Shown here one piece after another: positions 42,720-53,142 of a stretch of DNA of 53,927 bases. The notes beneath the pieces are model-generated. The model saw only the letters and a list, made by a program, of their open reading frames with translations. It searched no databases and was not told where the DNA came from. Every line of letters starts with the position of its first letter. Within the stretch, counting starts at the first letter, position 1. Location: assembly GCA_037447655.1 (NCBI GenBank), contig JBBHKE010002840.1, forward strand, positions 1 through 53,927, written 5' to 3'. This DNA is from Zygnema cylindricum (Eukaryota > Streptophyta > Zygnematophyceae > Zygnematales > Zygnemataceae). Position numbers and translations under genes: made by a program.

Positions 42720-43735
42720 CAAAGGTATGCGAGAAAGGAAAAGAAAAAATTGAAATAGATTTCCCTTGAGACTATGAGAGGTGCGAGATGAAACATGACG
42801 TGAAGGTGCAGGCGTATTCCCCCCCCCAGCCCCCCAGCTGGTTGCAGTGGGTAATTCTGTGCATAGCGACCAGCAGCAAGGCCAAGACCTAAGACAAATG
42901 ATAACGATTGTGGATCCATGACCCTACCCAACAACGTGCAGCGCTGTCTATCCGTAAGGTCAGGTGTCGTAGTAGTGTCTGGCATTAACTGCATGAGATA
43001 CTCCCGTTCAGTGGAACTAGGCTCCTCTAACTCTCCAGTGATATAATTTTGAAGCATGCATGGACCGTTATGAGATTATGCATGTGAATTAGGATAAGAC
43101 ACTAAAGTAGGAAAGACCCGCTGTCTATCCGTAAGGCCGGGTGCCGTAGTAGTGCCTGGCATTAATTGCATGAGATACTCCCGTTCAGTGGAGCTAGGCT
43201 CCTCTAACTCTCCAGTGATATAATTTTGAAGCATACCTGGACCGTTATGAGATTATGCATGTGAATTGGGATAAGACACTAAAGTAGGAAAGACCTTGAG
43301 TGGCTGACAGGGTACATTAATATTGTAATTCGGAGGGTAGTCTGTTTGGACACATGACTGGACTTGGTGAAAGGGAAGCAAAGCCGTCTTAATGTTTGTA
43401 GTGGGAGGTCTTACAAACAACTTAGCTTCACAAAGACGACCAGCATCAATTAGGTTGGTCCATTAGGAACGAGCCCGATGTGCAAGGGACCCATGCCGAG
43501 CGGCATCGATAATTAGTGGGGGTCCAATTAGGTGTCCTATGCGCTTATAGTCTGCAAAAACTGTAAGTTGTGGATCATTAAAAGCGGCGACGTTTTCTAA
43601 AATGTATCCGACTTGCCTGGCAATGATTTGAAGAAAATGAAAGACCCTCAAAAGCTCAAAAAACAATTTGGTACGGGGATTCGCCAAACCCAGACCTTTG
43701 CCGGCCTGAGACATGCCGTGACACTCCCAATCCCA
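42720..43735 (-). pseudogene. Cytosine-5 DNA methyltransferase domain remnant fused upstream of the Ty3 RT
   Basis: The frame at 43,714-43,463 reads MSQAGKGLGLANPRTKLFFE, then VGYILENVAAF (motif VI E-N-V) and IDAARHGSLAHRARS (motif VIII region). Just upstream, CHGMSQAG occupies the place of the catalytic P-C-Q motif IV. Further frames give PTLVSYPNSHA, PSSTEREYLMQLMPGTTT (motif IX-like) and LLGRVMDPQSLSFVLGL (motif X-like). Motifs I-III are missing, and the 5' end is cut near 43,735. A 178-base tandem duplication (42,941-43,118 and 43,119-43,297) and stops interrupt it. Retrotransposons that acquired cytosine methyltransferases are known in some algae and dinoflagellates. Confidence 0.72.
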
Positions 43736-43907
43736 CTCTAGGGGAGTATTCTTCCCTTCTCATTTTTGATTCTATTCATGTTCATTGTTTCTCATGGTGT
43801 ATATACTTTTTGCCTTGCATATTCGTTTTCGTTTGTATAATATGTCCGCAAGCATGACTTTGCTGGTTATGATGCATGATTTTCTTGCTTCCCTCTCATG
43901 CACGACA
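43731..43907 (+). repeat. Ty3 M2 module, plus orientation, right boundary of the stack
   Basis: It reads CCCACTCTAGGGGAGTATTC ... CTCTCATGCACGACA, the reverse complement of the M2 copies at 20,846, 27,844 and 29,208. AGTC follows at 43,908-43,911. Confidence 0.65.
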
Positions 43908-43911
43908 AGTC

Positions 43912-44669
43912 AAATTCATGTGTTCCCATTGTCTAGATCAATAATTATTGGGGCAACAACCGTATCAAGTAATGTGGAAAATAATTGTTCCGATTATACT
44001 TGCAAACATGTTAGCATAATTACCATAGATATAACAATAATGTAGCAGTAGGAAAATAATACAACCTTATGAATACTAAGAAAGACAAATAATCTTGATG
44101 CAAACGAGATATTTATACGTTTCACAAAAAAAAGGTAACCTTTTTCACAAAAAAACTAAATTTTCTTGAAAGAATATCCTATATAATTTTCTATCTGTGT
44201 CACGTAGCTCCACAAATATGAGGGCTAACAACCATGCAAAAACATTACACCCATTGCTTAGACAATTTACGGACTAGCAGAACAAACCTTAACCAAACCA
44301 TGTGAAACTTTTCCGGACACAATGACAATCAAACACCCAATCCAAAATAAAACTTGCATGTTATATTTCACAAAAAATGAGCCTACATCCGTGTCATATT
44401 TGGTGGCTATATTGATACAGCCGCATCCGACGTGACTTAATTTTTGTTATTGTGATCCCTTGCCATAAATCATGATCCATTTTTCGATCGGATCAGTTCC
44501 TAAAGCCGTCGTTAGAAAAAAAGTTCACATAGAATCTAGGAGTAACTATACATTGTTGTGAAAAAAATAAAAAAAGATTTGACAATCGTTAACGTCGGAT
44601 CGTATTAGTTTCCACAGCTACCATTAGTAAAGAGGTTCACATAAAAATAATGATTAACAACACAACGTC

Positions 44670-44714
<45 letters not shown>

Positions 44715-45250
44715 CGTTAAAGTCCATAGCACGTTTTTTAACACGAGTAAAGATTAGCTCCTATGGCTGCCATTGGCAACAAATTTCAAACAAAAATTAC
44801 GGATCAACACAACGTTGAAAAAACAAAGCCACAACCATTATGAACTGATTCCGTGTTAAATCCATCATTGAACCAATTTCCCAAAATTCGGTAAATATAA
44901 AAAGGTCTTCAAATTACAGCTAAAACTCACTTACTTAGTTATCATATGTGAACATGCTTTGTCAATTGTGTTCAAATCATTGATACAACAAATAAGATAC
45001 CTCTCCTCTCAAAATAAGACGGCTCTCTTGTTAAGTGATACAAAAAAACGTGTTTAAAAATCCGCCTCTTGGATGAAATAGCGATCACAACACAACGCAC
45101 AATCGGTCCACAACAAATAGTACACAAGCTCATAATCAACTTTTATAAGCTTTCAGACTACCAAAGGTCATTTGCAAATGGTATCTTTGTGGAATCTTCC
45201 GCAGATTCCTGCTGAGTAAAGAAAAAAGTAACCGAGCAAGTGAGAGGACA
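43912..45250. other. Host intergenic DNA, no gene seen
   Basis: No coding signal. Three diverged tandem segments containing CATTAGTAAAGAGGTTCACAT-like and CAACACAACGT words lie at about 44,490-44,560, 44,600-44,672 and 44,740-44,818. An AT dinucleotide run is listed separately. Confidence 0.5.
44674..44712. repeat. AT microsatellite
   Basis: About 19 TA units. Confidence 0.95.
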
Positions 45251-45521
45251 GGTTACAAACAAAGCCATGGCTTGTCGCTCTCCGGCTGCGAAGTGCAACC
45301 ACGCTTCAGACCAGATTTAACACAGTACATTTCATAGTGTTGCATATTAAACGGGGTTTGCCGACAATCGATATACGTTTTTTTAGCAATCCATATATTG
45401 TGGAATATCCATGGAATCTTTTGCAGAACAGACTATAGACAAAGTCATGGTTTGTCGCTCTCCGGTTGCGAAGTGCAACCACGCTCAGAACCAGATTTAC
45501 TACTATATAATTCATAGTGTT
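45251..45521. repeat. Direct repeat of a roughly 95-base unit, spaced about 175 bases
   Basis: CTTGTCGCTCTCCGGCTGCG and what follows at 45,262 recur with a few changes at 45,440, including GCGAAGTGCAACCACGC and ATAGTGTTGCATA. Confidence 0.85.
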
Positions 45522-45644
45522 GCATAGTTTATTTCTTTTCTTGTGAGTTAATTTATACATATGACGTCGTCTTTTAATTTGTGTCCAAGTTCAATGTAAT
45601 GGTTCGCGATTAGATTCCATTTTTGCGGCTAAGTTAAATGACAG

Positions 45645-46832
45645 TATGTGCTCTCACTAGTGTTGTGTATCGGTAAGGATTTTCCGATAACCGATATGGG
45701 CATTTTTTCGAGTAGCCGATAATCGATATGTTGGTACGATATATCGTTATCGGTGTTATCGCCGATAAATACCCGATGTTTATCAATTATTATCGGCGAT
45801 AACACTTATATCGATAACTATTGGCGATATATATACGGACCGTACGGAAATTTGTATGGCAAGTACACTCAACTGTACGTGTTATTCCTCAGACGCGCCG
45901 CGGTCCCCCTTCCCTCCGATTTCGTTAAAAAATCACGATATTTCATTCATTTTTCTAATTTAAGGGGGTTTTACTTGGGTGCCCCTTCCAGAATGTCTTT
46001 TTGACTGTTTTTTTTATAAATGGCAATTAATGGCGGCAATCTGACAGATTTGTTCGTCTGCTTTGTTCGTCTGTTCGTCTGGTTTTTGAAAAAAAATGAT
46101 TTTACAAATTTACATTGTAATTTATTTATTTCGTTTCGGTACTACTACTTTAAAATTATAAACTATTATTTTAAATTTGTCAACGTTTATGTGTCGCGCT
46201 ATTCGTAATAAATTTCAGTTAACAGCGTACGAAACAAATTCCTACACGTGGCATACCACGCTATATAAAATAAATAATATAATACAGTATGTTATAAAGT
46301 ATTATTGTATGCATACTATATTTTTTTAAGTTATCCCGATATGGAATTTGTTGGTCTCGAACCGATATATCGGGACCTCTAACCGTTCGATAACTGATAA
46401 CTATCGGTATCGGTGTTATCGCGATAATATTTTTATAGATACACAACACTAGCTCTCACAGTGGAGCTCACATGAAGTGAGAAACTACCTGCGCGCAGCC
46501 ATTTTAGCAAGAACATTTTGCGCGCAGCCATTTTAGCAGGAACATTTTTTGTTGTGCGTAGGTAGTTGTCCAAAATTGTACATTTGAAGTACAATATAGT
46601 ACAAGTTACGTACCTTTGAGTCCAGATTTGACAGTCAATCCGTCGAACAACTTTAACGTCGATTAAAAAAGTGTCGCGCTTGCGAACGTTGACCGTCATA
46701 AAAAAAAAACAATTCACACGGTCGGCACAAATTTACGACAGCAAAACTGCGGCAGCCACATGTAAATAAAATGGTTGCGCGAAGGTAGTTTCTCACTTCA
46801 CGTAAGCTCCATTGTGAGAGCACACGTTGGCA
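45645..46832. mobile_element. Terminal-inverted-repeat DNA element interrupted by a hAT element
   Basis: The left end TGTGCTCTCACAGTGGAGCT (continuing CACATGAAGTGAGAAAC, after removing the hAT insertion) is matched by the inverted right end TAGTTTCTCACTTCACGTAA then GCTCCATTGTGAGAGCACA at 46,785-46,827. The inverted repeats are about 45 bases. The interior has a duplicated GCGCGCAGCCATTTTAGCA. No transposase is present. The left end recurs alone at 47,148-47,215. Confidence 0.7.
45658..46451. mobile_element. Non-autonomous hAT-type transposon, copy 1
   Basis: 794 bases with inverted ends TAGTGTTGTGTAT/ATACACAACACTA, flanked by a perfect 8-bp duplication GCTCTCAC (45,650-45,657 and 46,452-46,459), the hAT hallmark. 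Both subterminal regions are packed with GATAAC/GTTATC and CGATAA words, likely transposase-binding sites. No transposase frame is present. Confidence 0.9.
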
Positions 46833-47577
46833 TTTAAGTGCGTACTTTATTTTGTTTTTATGTGCGCATTTAACTTTTTCTGTGAATGTGAATCAATGTG
46901 AGTTACGTTTCCAATGTAGGAATGTTGATTCGTAAAAAGCGTGGCCTCATTTGGTCGCGCGTGACGACGCGCTTTTTTGTCATTTAGTTTCGTTGATATT
47001 CTTAGACAGGTATGCTTTCTTATCTTGTACGAAGTTTATTTCGTGAAGTGCGAGTTAATATATACATATGACGTCGTCCTTTAGTTTGTGTCCAAGTTCA
47101 ACTTAACAGTTCGCGATTAGATTTCATTTTTGCGGCTAAGTTAAATGTCAGTATGTGCTCTCACAGTGGAGCTTACGTGAAGTGAGAAACTACTTGCGCG
47201 CACTGCGCGAAACAAAAGTTATCCTTGCGATTAGCAATTCCCTAAAATTTACTACTTCAAACTTCACATTATTTGTTACATGTGCACACGCACCCTTTTA
47301 CTATTTTCCGTTGAAGACGACAATGATCAAATTTACAACCCACGAAAAGACACGTGGAGTGGTGTGAAGCGTTACGCTAAAGGGCTACAGTATTTTCGTC
47401 TGCTCGCGTCTCGGATAACGGCTTTAGTATTTTCCGCTTGCCTGTGTCTCGGATAACGGCTTTAGTAGGGTTGCACTTATCTTTACAGTTGTTCGATGCC
47501 AGGATTGAGCTGCAGGGGAAGAGTCCTAACGCGTGTCGCCTCCGCGCGAGTTATATAGTACAGACTACATTCGTTAT
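46833..47577. repeat. Host DNA with a duplicated left flank of the TIR element
   Basis: 47,040-47,215 repeats 45,541-45,657 plus the TIR end: GACGTCGTCCTTTAGTTTGT, TTCGCGATTAGATTTCATTT, then TGTGCTCTCACAGTGG. The duplicated flank is probably part of a longer element. The rest shows no gene. Confidence 0.6.
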
Positions 47578-48394
47578 TGTTGTTTTGGAAACCTTTAGTC
47601 CTCTCTATATCTCGTGTGTGAGAAAGAGATTTTGGACTTAGTCATTTTGTATGCAAGCTGATTTATCGTAGAAAGGTTTTTAGTGTGGTATGTAAGTCCG
47701 AAGGGAGTACACGGGCTGAGTACACTCCAGGGACACGTGTCGGTCTGTGGTGAAGTCAAGATTGTGTGTTTTGGATGGTGAAAGGTACAGTTTTGTTTGG
47801 GGACCGGGTTTACACGTGGAGGTTCACTTTCGGTGATGAAAGAATGCACGGACGGCGGACGGAGTCCGCCGTTATTTTTTGGAGCAAGAATATTGACTGC
47901 GCCGTCATTTTAGCAGGCGAACTTTGACCGCGTACTATTTCAATTTAGCGGTTGTTAGTTTTAGGTTTGCTGTAAATATTGTGTACGGTTGACGGCGGGT
48001 TTTTGTTTGATAAGGTTTAGTGTACTGGTCGACCAACGGTGTAAATCAGCTGCAGGTTCACTTGTATATATAGGACTTAGAATATTTTGGAGTAAGGAAT
48101 CCTTGTATGGAAAAACTGCAAAGCAGTTTTTGGGGGTTTTTGAATTACAGTATCATTGTGATCTCATTGTGATCTTTGCGCAGAACCTTGTGAAATTTTG
48201 CATGTGTTTTTTTTGTTGTATAATCTACATTGCGGCAAATTTGCAGACCTAGGGTGTGTCTGGTTTGCTTGGGGCTTCATTGTGAAGTTGGTTTTTTGTG
48301 GGTTTTCGTGAGAGTTTCCTCTTTGTGTTTTGATTAATATGGCAACTGCCGGTGCTTCTTCTTCTTCCGGGGCACCAGTTGCCTCAAGACAACA
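47578..48394 (+). mobile_element. Copia-type solo (or truncated 5') LTR, element 3
   Basis: 817 bases from TGTTGTTTTGGAAACC to AAGACAACA, sharing with element 1 the TTTAGTCCTCTCTAT start. An ATG at 48,339 opens MATAGASSSSGAPVASRQQ, equivalent to the Gag starts of elements 1 and 2. GTTAT before and GTTAC after could be a 5-bp target duplication (one mismatch), which would make it a solo LTR. Alternatively, a few Gag codons follow and the rest is lost. Confidence 0.75.
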
Positions 48395-50160
48395 GTTACA
48401 AGTTTGCCCGGTTGGTAAGATTGGTGAGTTTCGAGTTTTAGAGCAAAAAAGGCGTTAAGGTACGGCCCCATACTTCTAACTTACCGAACTTCCTTTGTTT
48501 TTTACCGCGGATCCGGTGGACCCAAATTTCAGGTGTCTTTGTGTTGACTCGAAATTGTTACTTAACTTTGTGACCATTGTATACGTCGACAATGCCCGTG
48601 ACGGTTGAACCGTCTACAACCTGTCGTTGCCGCACCGTATTTTTCAAAACTTTTTGAAGTGTCGCACACCTAGTTGTTCAAATCGCGCGATTTTTACATT
48701 TATCCAAGTTTCTACGTATTGTAGGTGACTTTTGAAAAAATCGCAAAAAAAAGTTTACTGTAAAATGAAACTGCAAATATACGGGAAATCTACAAACAAA
48801 TTACGGTAAGTGTACGGAAGTTTACGAAGAGATACGATGCACATATCGGTACTTTCTGTTTTGTAAACTGAACAAAATGTGCACAAATATATACGGAAAT
48901 TTATCGTACATTTATGGACAATTTCAAAAAAAGACGTTGTGGTGTCACACTATTTCAAGTTGTTGTATATTCCACATGGTGGCCAGGGTGTCAGAGAGGT
49001 AAGGACATAAATATGGTTTACATGGGGGACATAAGCGTCTATCTACAATCTTCGTCTAGAAGATATCGTGTATTATAAAATTGGCCTTTTCGTGTAACGT
49101 CTTACTAGGAAGCAGTCACATGGGAAGCACAGAATATTTATTGGATAATCCTACATTAAACCCCATACAGATCCTCTTCTATCATCACTGTCATCAAGAT
49201 AATCTTGAATCTTTTTGTTCATCAGCTAAATGAGGTTATGTGACAGGAATGAATTTTGAAAAGGATAAAACCATGAAAACACAATAACCTAAACCACGCT
49301 GGAAAGTGTTGGTCCACCGGATAGGGAGCCGAACTATCTCTACAGCTAGCTCAAGCCACTGACCACAAACTTTATACAAAGCTGAGAAGTAAAAGAGAAA
49401 ATGCCCATCTTGGAATAAAATCACCAAAGGAACAAAGGCCTCCCTCCCAAGTCTTTGAGACGGCCTCCCCCACCCGAATCACCACCAAAAAAAAGAATGG
49501 CACTGTAAACAACCCAACAAGTAATCATTAACCACGATGAAGAAAAAACTTCAAAAAAAGTCCATACACCTCAAGCGTCGTCAATGAATAATAAAATGAA
49601 ATAAAACTTCATTGAAATTAAACTGGAATAAAACTAAATAGAAATGAAATTAATTTAAAATGAAAAGAACTTAATAGAGATTAAATTGAAATGAAAAACA
49701 AAAAGGGCCCAAAGTAAATTTGAAATTTATAAATTAAATTTCCCTCGAGGGTTTTTATTAGTAACCGTAGTATAAACATTGGGACAAAAAAAAAACGATA
49801 TCCATTACTCACAACTATGAACTTAAAACTGGTCTCCAATTTATTTGACTTTATCCACACTAACTCGTGTAAGTAAAAAATACGACTAAAAAAAAGTTCC
49901 AAAATATAAAAATAAAACATTCAAGACAAGTTTCTTTTTCCAAAACCTAATTCTCCGGTCCAAATAAACACTTATTTAAAAGTGAAAAAAATATGTCTTA
50001 AAAACCTTACAAAACCCAAAAAAAAACCTGTAACAATCCTAAAAAACCATGAAAAACCAAAAAACCCCTAAAAACCATAAAAACCAAATAATAAAAAACC
50101 CTAAAAAATAATTAAAAAACCGCAAAAATGCAAATAACAACCTTGGTATTAGAAATAGGC
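48395..50160. other. AT-rich intergenic DNA, no gene seen
   Basis: Only short open frames without coding character. From about 49,930 to 50,110 there is A-rich sequence with AAACCCTAAAAACC-type words. No RNA gene or transposon end is recognised. Confidence 0.5.
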
Positions 50161-50174
50161 AAGTTTTTAGTTAA

Positions 50175-50300
50175 CGATGGGAGGGGAAAGGGGAGGGGGA
50201 GGGGGAAGGGGAGTGAGAGGGGGGGGGAGAGGGGTAGGGAGAGGGCGAGAGGGAGGGGGAGAGGGGGAAGAGGAAAAGGAGGGAGAGAAAGAGTAGAGAG
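50175..50300. repeat. Purine-rich GGGGA/GAGAGG tract
   Basis: Irregular G/A repeats. Open frames across it are artefacts. Confidence 0.9.
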
Positions 50301-51335
50301 AGACAGTTCTATGGATATCCACAACTATTACAAGACCTGTGGCCTCATCACCAATTAGACAAGTTATTTCTGAACCTACAAAAATATACAAAAAATAATT
50401 ACGAATCGATTTTTTTTTTTGAAAAAAGAAAAAGAAGAAGTACAAAGTATGTATCGTTTGATAATTTGTCATAAGATTTATTAATTACTGCTATATTACT
50501 TCATGATCCCATATTATTTGATAATTTAGTATTATTTATCATTGCTATTTTTTTTTTGTAGTTGCCAAATTGTTTTAAAATCGCCTTATTTTATTAAAAT
50601 TTGCCATTATATTTAATAAATTGGAGATATTGTTTAATAATTTGTCATATTATTTAATAATTTGCGATATGATTTTGATTATTTGCCATATCATCTAATA
50701 ATTGCCATATAACTTTAAAATTACCTTGTTATTTATGATTGCCACTTTTGTTCAATAATTGCCATAAAATACACTCGATTTTAACACATAAAAAGACAAA
50801 AACACATACAATTTAACAGATCGACAATATGAGATTTTAATTATTTACAAAAACTTGTACTTTCTTCTCTTCTAAAAAAACTCATAGAAAATCGTAAGAT
50901 ATATTCAACTATTTTTGACCGTTCAATCAAAAACCGGCAAAAAAAACCGGAAACGACAAACAAATAAATAAATGAATGGGAAAAAAATGGGTCCTTTCAT
51001 ACCTTCAAGGTCCATAATTTGATTAAATTTTTTTCCATTCCAAATATCCCACATATAAAGGCTTCCCTCTTTTGTCCCATAAATTCCAAAACTTCCGAAA
51101 GAGGTAAATGTCGTAAACCTGCAAAAAGAATAAATAAATAAATGTATATGTAAATGAATAAATCAACGAATAAAATAATTGAAATGAATACATAAATGAA
51201 TAAATAGATGAATAATAAATAAATAAAGAGGGGCAAAGAGAAATAAAGACAAGAATAAAAGGATAAAAGAAATGACATATTTTTTTACATCGTTTATTTT
51301 CAAAGAATAAGAGGTTTTGCTCCGAACTTTTGCAA
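50301..51335. other. AT-rich DNA with a degenerate short tandem repeat
   Basis: Between 50,540 and 50,770 a diverged unit of about 25-30 bases (AATAATTTGCCATATTATTT type) is repeated at least seven times. A GAATAAATAAATAAATG-like region follows at 51,125-51,235. No gene is seen. Confidence 0.6.
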
Positions 51336-51660
51336 AACCTTCTCTCTCTCTCCCCCTCTCTCTCACTCCCCACCCCCCTTCCCCCTCCTCTCTTTCTCAC
51401 TCCCTCTCCCCTCTGTTTCCTTCTCCCTTTTCCTTCCCACTCATTTCTCTCATTAGGCTTTCCTCTTCCTCTACCTCTCCCTCTACCTCTCCCTCTACCT
51501 TTCCCTCTACCTCTCCCTCTACCTTTCCCTCTACCTCTCCCATAACCTCTCCCTCTCCCTCTACCTCTGCTAATACCACTCCCTCTACCTCCCCGTCTAC
51601 CTCCCCGTCTACCTCTCCCTCTATCTCTCTCTCTACCTCTCCCTCTGTTTTTCATTCTGC
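51336..51660. repeat. Pyrimidine-rich repeat, CCCTCTACCTCT units
   Basis: CT-rich sequence that becomes a 12-base tandem repeat (CCCTCTACCTCT/CCCTCTACCTTT) from about 51,465. The long Arg-Gly-rich and Ser-Thr-Pro-rich frames on both strands derive from it. Confidence 0.9.
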
Positions 51661-52362
51661 AATATACTCCCAATTTCGTGATTTAAAAAATAGGAACCCA
51701 ACAAATTAGTTTTATTTTTGCTATTTTTTCAACTTTTTGACACTTCATTTCTTTAGAAAAAATCAGTAATTCCGCAGAATAGTTTTTTTTTTTTTTTTTT
51801 TAGCTCAGAATTTGTAAAATCAGAAATTTTCATTTTAAACCCAGAAAAAAAAATTAAATTTAAGTTTAGAATTTGTAACGTCAGGAAATATTGATTGTAA
51901 AATCAGGAAATTAATATTAACTCAGAAATTCAAATTTAAAAAACTTTAAAATATAAAAATTTGAAATCAAAAATCAAAATTTTTGTTCAGTAAAAGTAGA
52001 AAATAAAAACCTGGTATCTACTGGAGAACCCAAAACCATAATTTCACTCCGACCGAGCCAAGCCGGGCAGCAAACAACTTTTTCTTCAGTCTCTTCCGCA
52101 AGTTTCAGGCAGCCAAAAAAATTCTCACGAGTTTCGTCTTCCAAAAGTTTTGGTTTTTTCTCTCTCAAAGAACCCATCACCATCAAAACCATGGGATCAA
52201 AAACTGTCTTTTCTTCGTTTTTGTCCTCTTCTGTATTTCTTGTTTCATCTGTTACAAATGTATAAAAAAGGTACAGAAAAAGTACAGCCAAAGGTATTAA
52301 AAAGGTCAGAAAAGTTACAAAAAGTACAAAAGAACAAAAAGTACAACCAAAGGACAAAAAAA
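51661..52362. other. A/T-rich flank of the second hAT element, no gene seen
   Basis: Repeated CAGAAATT/AATTTGTAA words at 51,760-51,960. A minus-strand open frame at 51,974-52,510 runs into the transposon and is not supported as a gene. Confidence 0.45.
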
Positions 52363-53142
52363 TAGTGTTGTGTATCGGTAAGGATTTGCCGATAACCGAT
52401 ATAGACCTTTTTTCGGGTAGCCAATAATCGATATATTGGTACGATATATCGTTATTGGTGTTATTGCCGATAAATAGCCGATATTTATCGGTTATTATCG
52501 GCGATAACACCGGTATCGATAACTATCGGCGATATCTGTACGGACCGTACAGATAAATGTACAGCCAGTACACTCAACTGTACGTGTTATTCCGCGGACG
52601 CGCTGCGGATCCCCTTCCCCCCGATTTCGGTAAAATATCGCAATGAATAAATATATATTTTTCCTATTTTATAAAAAACTAATATTTCCTCAAATAAGTG
52701 CCCCTGAATCGTCAAAAGATGGTGGCAGTAGGTTGCAGTAAATGGCGGCAGTCTGACAGATGTGCTCGTTTGATCTGTTCGTCTGTACATATGTTTTTCG
52801 AGAAAGTTTGATTTAAAATTTTACAATGTAATTTAATTTGTTCGTTTCAATATGATAGTTTTATATAGTGTTGTTTTTAATTTATTGACGTTCCTGTGCT
52901 GCGTTGTCCGTAATAGATTTTAGTTAAACAGATATGGAACAGATACATTATACTGCATACCACGCTATATAAAGTAAATAATATAATACAGTATGTTATA
53001 TAGTACTATTCTATGCATACTATATCGCCGATATGGAATTTGTTGGTTTTGACCGGTATAACGGGACCTCTGACCGTTTGATAACAGATAACTATCGATA
53101 TCGAAGTTATCGCGATAATTTTTTAACCAATACACAACACTA
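52363..53142. mobile_element. Non-autonomous hAT-type transposon, copy 2
   Basis: 780 bases with the same ends (TAGTGTTGTGTATCGG and AATACACAACACTA) and similar interior to copy 1, including GTACGGACCGTAC-like and GCATACCACGCTATATAAA words. The flanking 8-mers CAAAAAAA and CAAATTAG match only partly, so the target duplication has decayed or differs. Confidence 0.85.

Noticed and set aside
49930-50110. Telomeric repeat array
   Set aside because: AAACCCTAAAA words are scattered in A-rich DNA without a regular unit.
51023-51673. Arg-Gly-rich 216-codon protein
   Set aside because: Produced by the 12-base CCCTCTACCTCT repeat; no independent coding signal.
51974-52510. 178-codon minus-strand gene
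   Set aside because: It crosses into the hAT element end and has no recognisable domain; likely chance, though a host exon in the first half cannot be excluded.
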